In this document: piece by piece, positions 1-7,662 of the stretch | Position numbering within the stretch: position 1 is the first letter of the stretch | Layout of the letters: each line of letters begins with the position of its first letter | Virus record (IMG/VR): IMGVR_UViG_3300037235_000063 | Location: 1-42,442 of that record | Length of the DNA: 42,442 bases | Direction: 5' to 3' (one strand) | From: a virus | Translations under genes and position numbers: made by a program | The notes under the pieces: model-generated | Told to the model about the DNA's origin: nothing | The model's input: the letters and a program-made list of their open reading frames with translations, nothing else | The model's database searches: none

Positions 1-108
1 CGTCCGACGCATGGCGGCTTGCGCCTTCCCGAATGCTAACATTCCCAGAAATCGGTTATTCCGAAGAACGAACAGGGGGTGAGCCCGGCGACCCACAAGC
101 CGGGGCTG

Positions 109-137
109 TTGTCAACGACAGAGAAGGAACATAATTT
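109..137 (+). promoter_or_regulatory. possible sigma70-like promoter
   Basis: TTGTCA (109-114) is followed after 17 bases by TAATTT (132-137), with CATAAT overlapping at shorter spacing. It is the best promoter-like pair in the 317-bp leader upstream of the proline-rich gene. Nothing else coding is seen in 1-317. Assignment is by pattern only. Confidence 0.35.
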
Positions 138-254
138 CACCGCCGTCGAATGGCCGACCGACAGTAAAGGGAACATTTCGCCAGCCGGTCACGCCGACGT
201 GCCATAAGGGGGCAAGGCGGACTTCTGACGGCGGACCGGCAGCAAGCGAGCCTT

Positions 255-291
255 GGGAGGGGAAGCCCGGTCCGTCTTGGCGGCCCCTCCC
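255..291 (+). other. GC-rich hairpin in leader
   Basis: GGGAGGGG (255-262) pairs with CCCCTCCC (284-291), with a smaller GCC/GGC pairing inside the loop. It sits about 15 bases before the ribosome binding site AAGGAG of the next gene. It could be a 5' UTR structure affecting translation. It is not followed by a T run, so it is not a typical terminator. Confidence 0.45.
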
Positions 292-317
292 GCGCAAAAA
301 CCCCCAAGGAGAATTGC

Positions 318-719
318 ATGACGCGAGTGCGAATTAGAGGCGGCTACCTCAACATCGGCCGCCGCCAGCGCCCAGGACATCCCGATCAGGGTCTACCCGT
401 CGAGCCTGAGTACCCCGAAGTCGATCCGCCCGACGAGGGTGGCGAGTACCCCGACAACGAGCTGCCGAGCCCGCCCCCCGGCATCTGGCCGCCCCCGACC
501 ATCGGGCATCCGGTGCATCCGATCGCCCCCGGCGATCCCAACAAGCCCGGACATTTGCCAGCGCCGCCGCCCGGCGCCATTTGGCCTCCGGTCACGAGCC
601 CGGTCGAAGGCTTGTTCATCGTCCTCGCGCATATCCCCGATCACGGCTGGAAGTACATCGTGATCGACCCGGACGCTTGGGAAAGGCCGCCCATTCCGCC
701 GCGCGAGCCGAAGCGGTAA
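318..719 (+). CDS. proline-rich protein of unknown function
   Basis: A 133-residue protein with a clear ribosome binding site (AAGGAG, 7 bases before ATG). Residues about 25-95 are dominated by Pro, Gly, Asp and Glu (PPPGIWPPP-like strings). The last 40 residues look more ordered, with VEGLFIVLAHIPDHGWKYIV followed by DPDAWERPP. There is no signal peptide or membrane segment. The C-terminal pattern suggests a small folded domain on a proline-rich linker. It stands alone on the + strand, divergent from nothing and convergent with the holin-like operon, with a terminator right behind it. I do not recognise a family. Confidence 0.7.
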   Translation: MTRVRIRGGYLNIGRRQRPGHPDQGLPVEPEYPEVDPPDEGGEYPDNELPSPPPGIWPPPTIGHPVHPIAPGDPNKPGHLPAPPPGAIWPPVTSPVEGLFIVLAHIPDHGWKYIVIDPDAWERPPIPPREPKR

Positions 720-782
720 GCTCGCCGGGTAGGGTGACGATAGCGTCCTCAAGACGCGTTCACCGATCCAAGCGAGACAGAG

Positions 783-810
783 AGCCCACGCGTAGCGCGC
801 GTGGGCTTTT
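783..810 (+). terminator. intrinsic terminator
   Basis: AGCCCACGCG (783-792) and CGCGTGGGCT (798-807) form a 10-bp stem with a 5-base loop, followed by TTTT. It ends the proline-rich gene and abuts the stop codon (810-812) of the convergent holin-like gene. Confidence 0.75.
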
Positions 811-1124
811 CATTCCCGAGGACCGCCTTGCGTTCGGCCCAGCCAGTGCGCCACCACAGCGCCGAAGCCAGCCGAGAGCGCGCCGACGACGCCCGGCGTG
901 ATGTCGTCGGCGGGAATGGTGAAGATCAGGCAATAGGCGATCGCACCGAGCATCCCCGTCGTGATCAGCAGCGAAATCGTCAGCACGCCGCCGGTCGTGT
1001 CGAACCTGTTGGAGACGACAAGCAGGATCGAGGTCATGAGGACCGCCGAGCCGACGATGATGGTCGCCGGGAAATTGCCGACCCCGGTGACGAGCGGGGC
1101 GTTGACGACGTCCGAGGCGGTCAT
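810..1124 (-). CDS. holin-like membrane protein (three predicted TM segments)
   Basis: 104 residues with three hydrophobic stretches, roughly residues 19-39, 46-70 and 77-96, and a short basic, charged C-terminus (GRTQGGPRE). Size and topology fit a class I phage holin. The gene is last in the leftward tail-fibre operon, and its ATG overlaps the TGA of the upstream membrane gene (ATGA), so the two are translationally coupled. Lysis genes often follow fibres in phages. The endolysin lies elsewhere (7.7 kb), so the role is inferred from topology only; it could be another small membrane protein. Confidence 0.6.
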   Translation of the reverse strand: MTASDVVNAPLVTGVGNFPATIIVGSAVLMTSILLVVSNRFDTTGGVLTISLLITTGMLGAIAYCLIFTIPADDITPGVVGALSAGFGAVVAHWLGRTQGGPRE

Positions 1125-1381
1125 TGCCCTAGCAGTTTGATCGCCCCCAGCACCCCGACCATGAGCCCCATGAACTCAAGCACGAACTTCCCCACCCCGC
1201 CGCATCCTGCCGGGACCGGCTCATTGCGAAAGGCAAACTGAATGCACGCCCATTGCGAATAAGCCGTTGTAATTGCGACGATAAACGCAATGCCGAAGAT
1301 GGCGAGAACGGCGATGAGAAGGAGTTGCTTGTAGGCTTTTTTGTCATCCTCGCTCAGGCGCGACCTCCGCATCAGCCCCAT
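1121..1381 (-). CDS. small membrane protein, possible second holin or antiholin
   Basis: An 86-residue protein if it starts at the ATG at 1381, which has a GAAGCGAGG-type binding site. An upstream ATG at 1411 would add ten residues and lengthen the overlap with the preceding gene. The basic N-terminus (MRRSRLSEDDKKAYK) is followed by a TM segment (QLLLIAVLAIFGIAFIVA) and a second one near the C-terminus (FMGLMVGVLGAIKLL). Two cysteines and a proline lie in the intervening loop. Pairing with the next membrane gene suggests a holin/antiholin or holin/pinholin pair. This is an inference with no sequence motif behind it. Confidence 0.55.
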   Translation of the reverse strand: MGLMRRSRLSEDDKKAYKQLLLIAVLAIFGIAFIVAITTAYSQWACIQFAFRNEPVPAGCGGVGKFVLEFMGLMVGVLGAIKLLGQ

Positions 1382-1535
1382 TGCCTCGCTTCGCCGCGAC
1401 GGCGCGCTCATCCGTCCGGGCGCGGAGCTGGTTGCCCAGCTCCATGATGAGCGGATTGGCCTGCGACCAAGGGGCCGTCGAGAGGATCGCTAACACCTGT
1501 TGCCACTGTTCGAGCGGCAGGCGGACCTCAATCAT
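1344..1535 (-). CDS. small protein of unknown function
   Basis: 63 residues starting MIEVRLPLEQWQQVL, with an amphipathic first half and a charged, alanine-rich tail. The ATG lies inside the last codons of the glycine-rich tail tip gene (overlap 1528-1535), and its end overlaps the start of the next membrane gene. The tight packing supports it as a real gene of the tail/lysis operon. No family recognised. Confidence 0.55.
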   Translation of the reverse strand: MIEVRLPLEQWQQVLAILSTAPWSQANPLIMELGNQLRARTDERAVAAKRGNGADAEVAPERG

Positions 1536-2397
1536 TGTCGTAGTCCACCCACTGGTGACCTTGCGTCCCGCCGATCGCCACCCGAGCTTGGCCCGTCGGC
1601 CCGCAGCCGCAGCCGTCGTCAACCGTGTCGGCCCAGCAATATTCGGTGACGATGCAGAGGCCGTTCGCGCCCAGCCCGCCAAACTGCGCCGCGCCCGCCT
1701 GTTGGTTCTGCGCCGCGCCGCCGCCGCCCGCGCCCGGACCCGTGCCTGGATTGCCAGCGATCAGGCCCGGAATGCCGACCAGCGTCGCGACGCCGCCGCC
1801 GCCCCAGATCGCCCCGCCCTGCCCGCCGATCACGTTGAAATCCGGGTCCGCGCCGCCTTGCGACGTTCCCGGATTGCCGGGATTGCCGGGGAGCGCGAGG
1901 TCGCCAACGCCGACCGGAGCGCCAGCGCCGGGATAGCCCCAAATGCCGCCCGTCGAGGCGTTGCCGCCGCCGCCCAAGCCGCCGTTGGCGACGCATAGCG
2001 CGCCAAACGAAGTCGCCGCCCCGCCCGCCGCATAATCATTCGGATTGGAGCCCGGAAATGGGACTGAGCCGCCCGCGCCGATGGTCACGTTGACCCCGCC
2101 CAAGACCAAGCCCGACGCCAGCGCGATGCGGGAATAGCCGCCCGAGCCGCCGCCGCCGCCGCCTTCAAGCGAAGTCGCGTTGCCCTGAACGGTGCCGCCC
2201 GAGCCGCCGCCGCCGACGCACTCGACCACCGCCGAGATCAGACCGGGCGAGGGCGTGTAGGGGGCGGAGGCGTTGAACACCTGGACCACGATCCTGACCC
2301 CGTTGGCGTTGGTGCAGACCCAGCGCGAGCCGCTCCACACCCAATTGCCGAAGTACTGGCCGAACGAGGGGTTGGCCGGGAATGGGGGCGCGTTCAT
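1528..2397 (-). CDS. glycine-rich tail tip / receptor-binding protein
   Basis: 289 residues. The N-terminal 45 residues (FGQYFGNWVWSGSRWVCTN) look like a fibre-tip binding domain. From about residue 55 the protein becomes a string of Gly-rich motifs (VECVGGGGSGG, GGGGGGSGGYSR, GAGGSVPFPG) of the type that forms the polyglycine sandwich in phage adhesins. The C-terminus has a Cys pair (DDGCGCGP) and an acidic end. Its ATG overlaps the stop of the S74 fibre (ATGA), so it is probably co-produced with that fibre. The role in host recognition follows from the known family of glycine-rich phage tip proteins; the receptor is unknown. Confidence 0.75.
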   Translation of the reverse strand: MNAPPFPANPSFGQYFGNWVWSGSRWVCTNANGVRIVVQVFNASAPYTPSPGLISAVVECVGGGGSGGTVQGNATSLEGGGGGGSGGYSRIALASGLVLGGVNVTIGAGGSVPFPGSNPNDYAAGGAATSFGALCVANGGLGGGGNASTGGIWGYPGAGAPVGVGDLALPGNPGNPGTSQGGADPDFNVIGGQGGAIWGGGGVATLVGIPGLIAGNPGTGPGAGGGGAAQNQQAGAAQFGGLGANGLCIVTEYCWADTVDDGCGCGPTGQARVAIGGTQGHQWVDYDND

Positions 2398-4667
2398 GCG
2401 ATCCTCGCTTCGAGCGCCGCAAGGCGCTCGCTCAGTTGCTGCACCGCTTTCCACAGGACGGTGATCAGGTGCAGGGGGTGGAGGCCGGAATAGCCGTCCT
2501 GCGGCGCGGGCATGTAGGCGTAGGGCAGAACCGCCTCGATGTCCTGCGCGACGATGGTGAAATCCCAATGCTCGCCGCCGGGAGCGGCGGGATGGCGGAA
2601 ATCGCACTGGCTGACGGCGACGCCGTTGACGAGGGCGAGCGCGTCCCGCGCCGGGGCCGCGAGGTTGGCCTTGAGCCGCCCATCGGAAGCGGTGGTTGAC
2701 CAGCCCGCCGTAACCGCGTTGTCGCCGACCACGTACATCGAGGTCAAAGCGCTTTGCAATTGCAGCAGGGTGACGCCCCAAGTCGTGTCTGGCGTCGGCA
2801 CGCTGCGAACCATGTATCCCTGAGCGGCGTCAGTCGCGACGCTCATCGTCCCGAAGCCGGTCGGGTTGGCGTTCCAGCTGAGAGCCCAAGCCGTAGCGCC
2901 CCCGGTCAGCAGTTGGCCGCCTTGCAAGGTGACGCTGCCGATGGTGCCGCCGTTGGTGACGCTGCACTGGTTGGAGACGTTGAGGTTGCCGGTCGAGGTC
3001 AGCCCGGTCGCGGTCAAGACGCCGGTCAGCGTGCCGCCGGTCAGCGGCAGATAATTGGCCAAGCTGGCAGTGACTTGCGCCGCCGTCTGGAAATTGGAGG
3101 GGTTGGTCGCCGCATAGCGGCTGGTGTCGACCGGGTGGATGTGATCGCCCCGCGCCCACGCCGCTTGCGCTCCAGGCGAAGCCGCCCCGTTCATCAAAGG
3201 CGTCGATGTCGAGGCGGGTAGGACCGCCGTCACGTCGGTGGCGATCAGGCTGACCGCGCCGGTTCGGGTGTTGAACGAGGCCACGCCCGCCGTCCCCGCC
3301 GAGATCGCCGCTTGCACGAAGGCGCACGTCGCAAGCTGCGCGGTGTTCGATCCGGGCGCAGCCGTCGGGGCGGTGGGGGAGCCGGTGAAGGCGGGCGACG
3401 CCAACAGCGCGCCGCCAACGCCGCTCAGATCGGCGGCGGTCAGCGTCACCGTCCCAGCTCGCCCGTTGAAGGTCAGAACGCCGCCGCCGGTGGCGACAGC
3501 CGCCATCACGAAGGCGCACGTCGCCAGTTGGGTATTGCTGGTGCTTGGAGCCGCCGTGGGAGCCGTGGGCGTGCCGGTGAAGGCGGGCGAGACGGTGAGC
3601 GCGCCGCCCGCCGCCGAAACATCGTTGCCGATCAGGTTCACCGCGCCCGATCGCCCGTTGAAGGTCGTCACCGTCCCGGCCACGCCAGCCGCAATCGCCG
3701 CCGTCACGAACGCGGTGGTCGCCAGTTGGGTGGTCGACGTCGAGGGCGGCGCCGTCGGCCCGGTCGGAACGCCCGTGAACGCGGGCGACGCCAGCGGAGC
3801 GGCGAAGGCCTGCACGAAGGCGGTGGTCGCGAGACGGGTGGAATTGTCCGTCGTCGGCTGGGTTGGGGCGGACGGTGTCCCGGTGAACACGGGCGAGGCC
3901 AGGAGCGCGCCGCCAGCGGCGGTGATGTCGCCGCCAACCAACGAAACGACGCCCGTGCGTCCGTTGAACGAGGCCACGCCCGCCGTCGCCGCCGCAACCG
4001 CGTTGGTCACGAACGCCGTGGTCGCTAGTTGCCCGTCGGCGGAACCTTGCGGGGCCGTCGGGGCCGTCGGGACGCCGATGAAGTTCGGGCTGTCGAGGGG
4101 GGCGAAGCCTTCGAACGCGACGCCGAGTGCGGTGGTGACGTAGGCGGTGGTCGCAAGTCTCGAGCTGTTCGAGGTCGGCGGGGGCGTGCAAGCTCGAGGC
4201 GAGCCTTCGAACCGGGGCGAGTAGATTGGAGCTCCACCCGCGCAGCGGATGTCGTCAATCCACAGCCGCACGTCGCCGACGCGCCCGTTGAACGACCACA
4301 CGCTCGCGGCGCGGATCGCCGCGTCCACGTTGGACAGGTCGTTGAGGGTGGCGATCTGGACGCCGCCAAGGGTGCCAAAAGTGGCGGCCAAGTCGACAAG
4401 GCACGCCTTCTGCGCGCTGACCATGCCGAACATGCCGTTGGAAAACTGCGCGCTGCCGCCGCTGATCGCCTGAACCGACAAGCTCCCGGCGATCGCCATG
4501 TCGCCGCCGTTGGCGAGCGCGGTCCCGACTAAGGCTTGCGGCGAGATGCTGACGTAGGCGCCGCCGAGCCCGAGCTGCATCAGCAACGAGGCAGTCGAGG
4601 ACGCGTTGCCCGTGGCCGGATAGCCCGCGATCTGTCTGACGTTGAGGACCAGATCATCAGCGGGCAT
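2394..4667 (-). CDS. tail fibre with repeat shaft and S74 autoprotease domain
   Basis: 757 residues. A unique N-terminal part (about 1-140) precedes six or more repeats of the form SPxFTGxPTAPTA...QLATTAFV, most followed by FNGRTGxVSL and DxTAAGGALL (about residues 150-480), the classic phage fibre shaft repeat. The C-terminus carries SDGRLKANL near residue 660, the conserved Ser-Asp-x-Arg-Leu-Lys-x-Asn site of peptidase S74 intramolecular chaperones, whose Ser/Lys dyad cleaves the domain off after trimerisation. It ends in a heptad helix (LSERLAALEARIA). It is coupled to the glycine-rich tip gene downstream and preceded by the fibre-tail adaptor, so it is probably the main receptor-binding fibre. 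Confidence 0.9.
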   Translation of the reverse strand: MPADDLVLNVRQIAGYPATGNASSTASLLMQLGLGGAYVSISPQALVGTALANGGDMAIAGSLSVQAISGGSAQFSNGMFGMVSAQKACLVDLAATFGTLGGVQIATLNDLSNVDAAIRAASVWSFNGRVGDVRLWIDDIRCAGGAPIYSPRFEGSPRACTPPPTSNSSRLATTAYVTTALGVAFEGFAPLDSPNFIGVPTAPTAPQGSADGQLATTAFVTNAVAAATAGVASFNGRTGVVSLVGGDITAAGGALLASPVFTGTPSAPTQPTTDNSTRLATTAFVQAFAAPLASPAFTGVPTGPTAPPSTSTTQLATTAFVTAAIAAGVAGTVTTFNGRSGAVNLIGNDVSAAGGALTVSPAFTGTPTAPTAAPSTSNTQLATCAFVMAAVATGGGVLTFNGRAGTVTLTAADLSGVGGALLASPAFTGSPTAPTAAPGSNTAQLATCAFVQAAISAGTAGVASFNTRTGAVSLIATDVTAVLPASTSTPLMNGAASPGAQAAWARGDHIHPVDTSRYAATNPSNFQTAAQVTASLANYLPLTGGTLTGVLTATGLTSTGNLNVSNQCSVTNGGTIGSVTLQGGQLLTGGATAWALSWNANPTGFGTMSVATDAAQGYMVRSVPTPDTTWGVTLLQLQSALTSMYVVGDNAVTAGWSTTASDGRLKANLAAPARDALALVNGVAVSQCDFRHPAAPGGEHWDFTIVAQDIEAVLPYAYMPAPQDGYSGLHPLHLITVLWKAVQQLSERLAALEARIA

Positions 4668-4670
4668 CGG

Positions 4671-4988
4671 TCAGCTCGTGTCTGCGCAAAGGACGAGCGC
4701 CGTTCGAGGCCACGTGTTCCCAGCCGTGTCGACCGCCGTGAATTTGAGCTGGTAATCCGTACCGGCGACGCCGCCGGAAAGCATAGCGTAGAGCGCGCGG
4801 TCGCGCACCGTCACCGGCCCAATCGTCCAATCCGCCGACGCGTCGGCCGGCGCCGCGGTGTTCGTCAGGATGGCGAGCGAACCGCTGGCGAGGGAGACGC
4901 CGACGGGGACGATGAAGCTGAAATCAATCCCGAAACTGCAACTCTCACCGGGCGGGTGTTCAGGAGTGAACCGGCGCGAGAGGGGCAT
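4671..4988 (-). CDS. fibre-tail adaptor-like protein
   Basis: 105 residues, mostly short beta-rich strings (FGIDFSFIVPVGVSLASGSLAIL, DWTIGPVTVRDRALYAMLSG) and a C-terminal half resembling an Ig-like or fibronectin-like strand pattern (YQLKFTAVDTAGNTWPRT). Proteins of this size and pattern lie just upstream of the fibre gene in many podoviruses and join fibre to tail. It ends four bases before the fibre start. The role is inferred from position and fold pattern. Confidence 0.6.
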   Translation of the reverse strand: MPLSRRFTPEHPPGESCSFGIDFSFIVPVGVSLASGSLAILTNTAAPADASADWTIGPVTVRDRALYAMLSGGVAGTDYQLKFTAVDTAGNTWPRTALVLCADTS

Positions 4989-4989
4989 G

Positions 4990-5283
4990 TCAAAACCGCC
5001 GCGTGTCCTCAGTCCAGCGCGCGGTCAGCATTCGACCAACCCACACCGCCGCCTCGCCGATCAGATTGCCGTCCGGGTCCGCGAGGTATGCCGAGCCGGG
5101 ATCGCGGACAACGGTCGGTGGCGATAGCAGGGCGGGCCCTGGATCGAGCGGCAGCGCAGACATGACGCGCTCACGGCCAAGGGGACCGGGGCGGCCGACC
5201 ACTTGCCCCGGCGGAAACCCGACGCCGAAGGCGGCCGGATCGACCACGACAGACGGTCTATCGCTGGGGTGTCGTAGGAACAT
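4990..5283 (-). CDS. small tail-region protein, first gene of fibre operon
   Basis: 97 residues starting MFLRHPSDRPSVVVDP. It contains a Pro/Gly-rich first half and a conserved-looking C-terminal part (DPDGNLIGEAAVWVGRMLTARW) reminiscent of phage structural beta proteins. I chose the ATG at 5283. The reading frame stays open upstream, but that part is compositionally unlike a protein and runs through the divergent control region. There is no Shine-Dalgarno sequence before this ATG; instead it lies inside a TGTCG-N11-TGACA dyad. Likely the promoter-proximal gene of the fibre/lysis operon. Function unknown. Confidence 0.6.
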   Translation of the reverse strand: MFLRHPSDRPSVVVDPAAFGVGFPPGQVVGRPGPLGRERVMSALPLDPGPALLSPPTVVRDPGSAYLADPDGNLIGEAAVWVGRMLTARWTEDTRRF

Positions 5284-5290
5284 GTTGACA
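5270..5290. promoter_or_regulatory. 21-bp dyad site (TGTCA-N11-TGACA family), 9/10
   Basis: TGTCG, 11 bases, TGACA. It covers the start codon of the fibre-operon gene (5283, - strand) and lies in the divergent region before the + strand zinc gene at 5429. One mismatch to the consensus. Confidence 0.55.
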
Positions 5291-5374
5291 CTATTGCTGG
5301 CGTCTCGACAGGGCGACGGCGGCGAGCGTAGCATCAAACGAAAGGGGCCGCGACGTGCGCCGCAGCCCCACTCT

Positions 5375-5390
5375 CGGAAGGCAAATCCAA
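5375..5390 (+). promoter_or_regulatory. partial copy of the early-gene leader
   Basis: CTCGGAAGGCAAATCC matches the leader found directly before the early genes at 39-42 kb, but here it is followed by AAAAG rather than a start codon and lies about 40 bases before the ATG at 5429. It may be a decayed or displaced copy. Confidence 0.45.
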
Positions 5391-5428
5391 AAGCCCGACC
5401 ACGGGCACAAAAAGCGCACGAGGAAGGT

Positions 5429-5788
5429 ATGCCGAATGTAGGCGAAAAATCCCCTCCTGACAACTGGTTAGATTTACACGCGCAGTCGCTCGATGCGCTC
5501 GTGCGTGGGTCCGCGCCAGCTCGCCCGTACCAGCCCTACCCCGGCGACCATCCCTGTGCGGTGTGCGGCTCCCTCCTCGCTTTCGTTGCGGTGGGCTGGC
5601 CTCACCATCCGCAATGGTTCTGCCGAAAGCACTTGGAGGAATTTACGTGCCAGACGCACCAGCCGACACAGTCGAAATCTTTGCCGCCCTCTGTTGGGCG
5701 CGCGGCTATCTCTGGCGAGAAGGTCACCTTGAGGGAGCCGACGCAGTTGACGTTCTTCAACAATGGGCCGTCGACAACGGGCTCGTAG
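5429..5788 (+). CDS. small zinc-binding-type protein
   Basis: 119 residues with GAGGAAGG just before the ATG. Cys/His pairs CAVC (about residue 48) and WFCRKH (about 69) suggest a small zinc finger. The C-terminal 45 residues after FTCQTHQPTQSK are less protein-like and are overlapped in another frame by the next gene. It is the first gene of the rightward replication segment, following a control region with a dyad and an early leader copy. Function unknown; a DNA-binding or regulatory role is possible. Confidence 0.6.
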   Translation: MPNVGEKSPPDNWLDLHAQSLDALVRGSAPARPYQPYPGDHPCAVCGSLLAFVAVGWPHHPQWFCRKHLEEFTCQTHQPTQSKSLPPSVGRAAISGEKVTLREPTQLTFFNNGPSTTGS

Positions 5789-5844
5789 ACGAGCTGGGCC
5801 AAGACGACGTGCAACGCCTGATGTCGGAGGCGTTCCATGGCTAA
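5647..5844 (+). CDS. small acidic helical protein
   Basis: 65 residues from a GTG start with an excellent GGAGG seven bases ahead. Sequence VPDAPADTVEIFAALCWARG then LEGADAVDVLQQWAVDN is predicted helical and acidic. It overlaps the tail of the preceding gene by 142 bases in another frame, and its end overlaps the helicase start by eight bases. The coupling suggests a replication accessory protein. No family recognised. Confidence 0.6.
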   Translation: MPDAPADTVEIFAALCWARGYLWREGHLEGADAVDVLQQWAVDNGLVDELGQDDVQRLMSEAFHG

Positions 5845-7081
5845 AGGACCGACACTCGTCCCGATGCCGAGCTGGCGTTCGCTCCTGCGCACGCGCGGCC
5901 GAAATGTCATCGCCGACTTTCGCAACGTCATGATTGTCCTGCGCAACGAGCCCGGCTTCGCCGTCGCCTTCGCCTTCGACGAGATGAAGCAAGCCGTCAT
6001 CGTCCGGGCGCCGCCCCCGATCTGCGGCGACGCTCAACCCGGAGCCGACTGCCCGCGCCTAGCCGACGAGGAGGACATCTCCCGCCTGCAAGAGTGGATG
6101 CAGATGATTATGCCCAAGGTCGCCCGCGAGACGATCCATTGGGCGCTTGAGGACTTCGCCCGCGAAAACCCGGTCCACCCGCTGCGGCTGTGGCTGACGA
6201 CCAGTGAAATCACGGTGCGCCCGCCGGTCCTCGAAAACTGGCTTTGTCCCGCGCTGGGCGTCCCCAACGACGCCTATCACCGCGAAGTCGGCCGCCGCTT
6301 CGCCATCGCCATGGTCGCCCGGATCTTGGAGCCCGGTTGCCAGTGCGACTACATGCTGGTCTTGGAAGGCCCGCAAGGCAGGAAGAAAAGCCAGTTTTGC
6401 CGGGCGCTCGCCGGGCCGGAATACTTCTCCGACAACGTCCCCTCACTCGGCGGCAGCGACCACGTCCGCGTCTCGATGCACATGCGCGGCAAATGGCTGA
6501 TAGAAATCAGTGAGCTGGCCGCCTTCAACCGCATCGCCGACGTCGAAACGCTCAAAGCCTTCCTCACCCGGCAGGAGGAAATCTACACCCCAAAGTACGG
6601 CCGGAAAGAGCGCCGCGAGCCGCGACAGTGCGTGTTCATCGGCACCACCAATACCGACGATTGGATCAAGGACGAGACGGGAGCACGCCGCTTCTGGCCG
6701 GTCAAAGTCGTCCACGTCGATCTGCCTTGGCTGGCCGAATACCGCGACCAGCTGTTCGCCGAAGCCCGCGAAGCTTACTACGCCGGGGAGCGGTGGCACC
6801 CCGACGAGAACTTTGAGCGAAGGGTCATCGCCCCCCAACAAGAGAAGCGCCAAGCCTTCGACAACTGGACCGATCGCGTGCTTGAAGTGGCGTCTGCACT
6901 TCCGACCGTAACTATCGCACTTATTTGGAATGGTCTGGGCTCGATCACACACGGCGGCGACCTCACCAAACTCGACATGTCCGCATCGAAGCGGATCGCC
7001 GCAATTCTGAAAAAGGACGGGTATGTGAAAGGCTACCACGACCATGGTCGTGTGGTCTGGCGCAAACCCGAAAAAGGGTGA
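5837..7081 (+). CDS. VirE-family replicative helicase/primase-like ATPase
   Basis: 414 residues with the VirE (PF05272-type) SF3-like ATPase layout. Walker A region GPQGRKKS (178-185), Walker B LIEISE (221-226), sensor GTTN (269-272) and the arginine-finger string GARRFWPV (282-289) are all present and in order. The Walker A is unusual: the glycine before the lysine is replaced by lysine (KK in place of GK). The N-terminal 130 residues hold the usual helical linker; the separate primase domain of longer relatives is absent. No DNA polymerase is encoded, so it probably loads host replication machinery. The presumed origin lies directly downstream. Confidence 0.85.
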   Translation: MAKGPTLVPMPSWRSLLRTRGRNVIADFRNVMIVLRNEPGFAVAFAFDEMKQAVIVRAPPPICGDAQPGADCPRLADEEDISRLQEWMQMIMPKVARETIHWALEDFARENPVHPLRLWLTTSEITVRPPVLENWLCPALGVPNDAYHREVGRRFAIAMVARILEPGCQCDYMLVLEGPQGRKKSQFCRALAGPEYFSDNVPSLGGSDHVRVSMHMRGKWLIEISELAAFNRIADVETLKAFLTRQEEIYTPKYGRKERREPRQCVFIGTTNTDDWIKDETGARRFWPVKVVHVDLPWLAEYRDQLFAEAREAYYAGERWHPDENFERRVIAPQQEKRQAFDNWTDRVLEVASALPTVTIALIWNGLGSITHGGDLTKLDMSASKRIAAILKKDGYVKGYHDHGRVVWRKPEKG

Positions 7082-7085
7082 TGGT

Positions 7086-7225
7086 GGTGACCCTAGGTGA
7101 CCCTTCGCCCTACTGGGTCTACATCCTACGCGCGCGCGCCCGCGTTGGTCCTACATAGGAAATAGGGTCACCCACGGTCACCCGGTCACCCTTTCCACGG
7201 GAAAGTTTCGCCGAATACGGTCACC
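7086..7225. repeat. GGTGACC/GGTCACC heptamer repeats (iteron-like)
   Basis: Two copies of GGTGACC (7086, 7096) and four of its reverse complement GGTCACC (7166, 7176, 7184, 7219) lie within 140 bp just behind the helicase gene. Spacings of 10 and 8-10 bp within each group put them near one helical turn apart. Such iterons next to a replication protein gene suggest an origin. Confidence 0.55.
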
Positions 7226-7253
7226 GGCCGTGCCCAAACGGGACGCCATTTTT

Positions 7254-7294
7254 GCCAAAAATTCCCCAAAAAAAATCGGGGATCACTTTTTGGC
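7254..7294. other. AT-rich nested inverted repeat, possible origin element
   Basis: GCCAAAAA (7254-7261) pairs with TTTTTGGC (7287-7294), and inside it CCCC (7264-7267) pairs with GGGG (7278-7281) around an A8 run. It is by far the most AT-rich spot in this gap. Together with the heptamers it could be the unwinding region of an origin. No convincing gene is visible from 7082 to 7661. Confidence 0.45.
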
Positions 7295-7507
7295 GCTGGG
7301 AAAAACCGGCAGCCTGCTCCGCAGCCGTCTCCGAGTTCCGGTCCGAGAGACGTTCCGGGGCCTCCGCTTCGGCTTTCCCGAAATCCTGTAACACTGCCTT
7401 CGACCCACCCAGAGAGACCACTACAGAATGTGGCGAAATTGTGGCGACGAAAGTATAGTGAAGTAGAGTGAAGTAGAGAGGCATCCGATGAGGGGAGGCT
7501 ATACTGC

Positions 7508-7620
7508 GTTCTGCTTACGAATACGCCGCCGTTGCCTGAGGCTTCTGAAAACCGCCCAAAACGGCGCAAGTCGACAAGGCGGCAAAATCTCTAATCACGG
7601 GAATGGAATGTGGGGAACGG
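7508..7620 (+). repeat. 113-bp inverted repeat, internal copy
   Basis: The 113 bases read identically, as reverse complement, at 42330-42442, the very end of the window. Within the repeat CGCCGTT and AACGGCG can form a short stem. No gene is supported in it. Confidence 0.85.
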
Positions 7621-7641
7621 GTAGGTTATGATAGGGTAGAC

Positions 7642-7662
7642 TGTCAACGTAGGTACATGACA
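7642..7662. promoter_or_regulatory. 21-bp dyad site, perfect TGTCA-N11-TGACA
   Basis: TGTCA (7642-7646), 11 bases, TGACA (7658-7662), preceded by TAGAC. The last base of the site is the A of the endolysin ATG, so a bound regulator would cover the start. Confidence 0.75.

Noticed and set aside
3238-4143. Long + strand open frame (301 codons) across the fibre shaft
   Set aside because: Antisense to the repeat region of the S74 fibre; Ala/Val/Pro-biased and repeats only because the fibre repeats do.
7186-7569. 127-codon - strand frame in the gap behind the helicase
   Set aside because: Crosses iterons, the inverted repeat and the 113-bp repeat; no ribosome binding site; protein-like quality poor.
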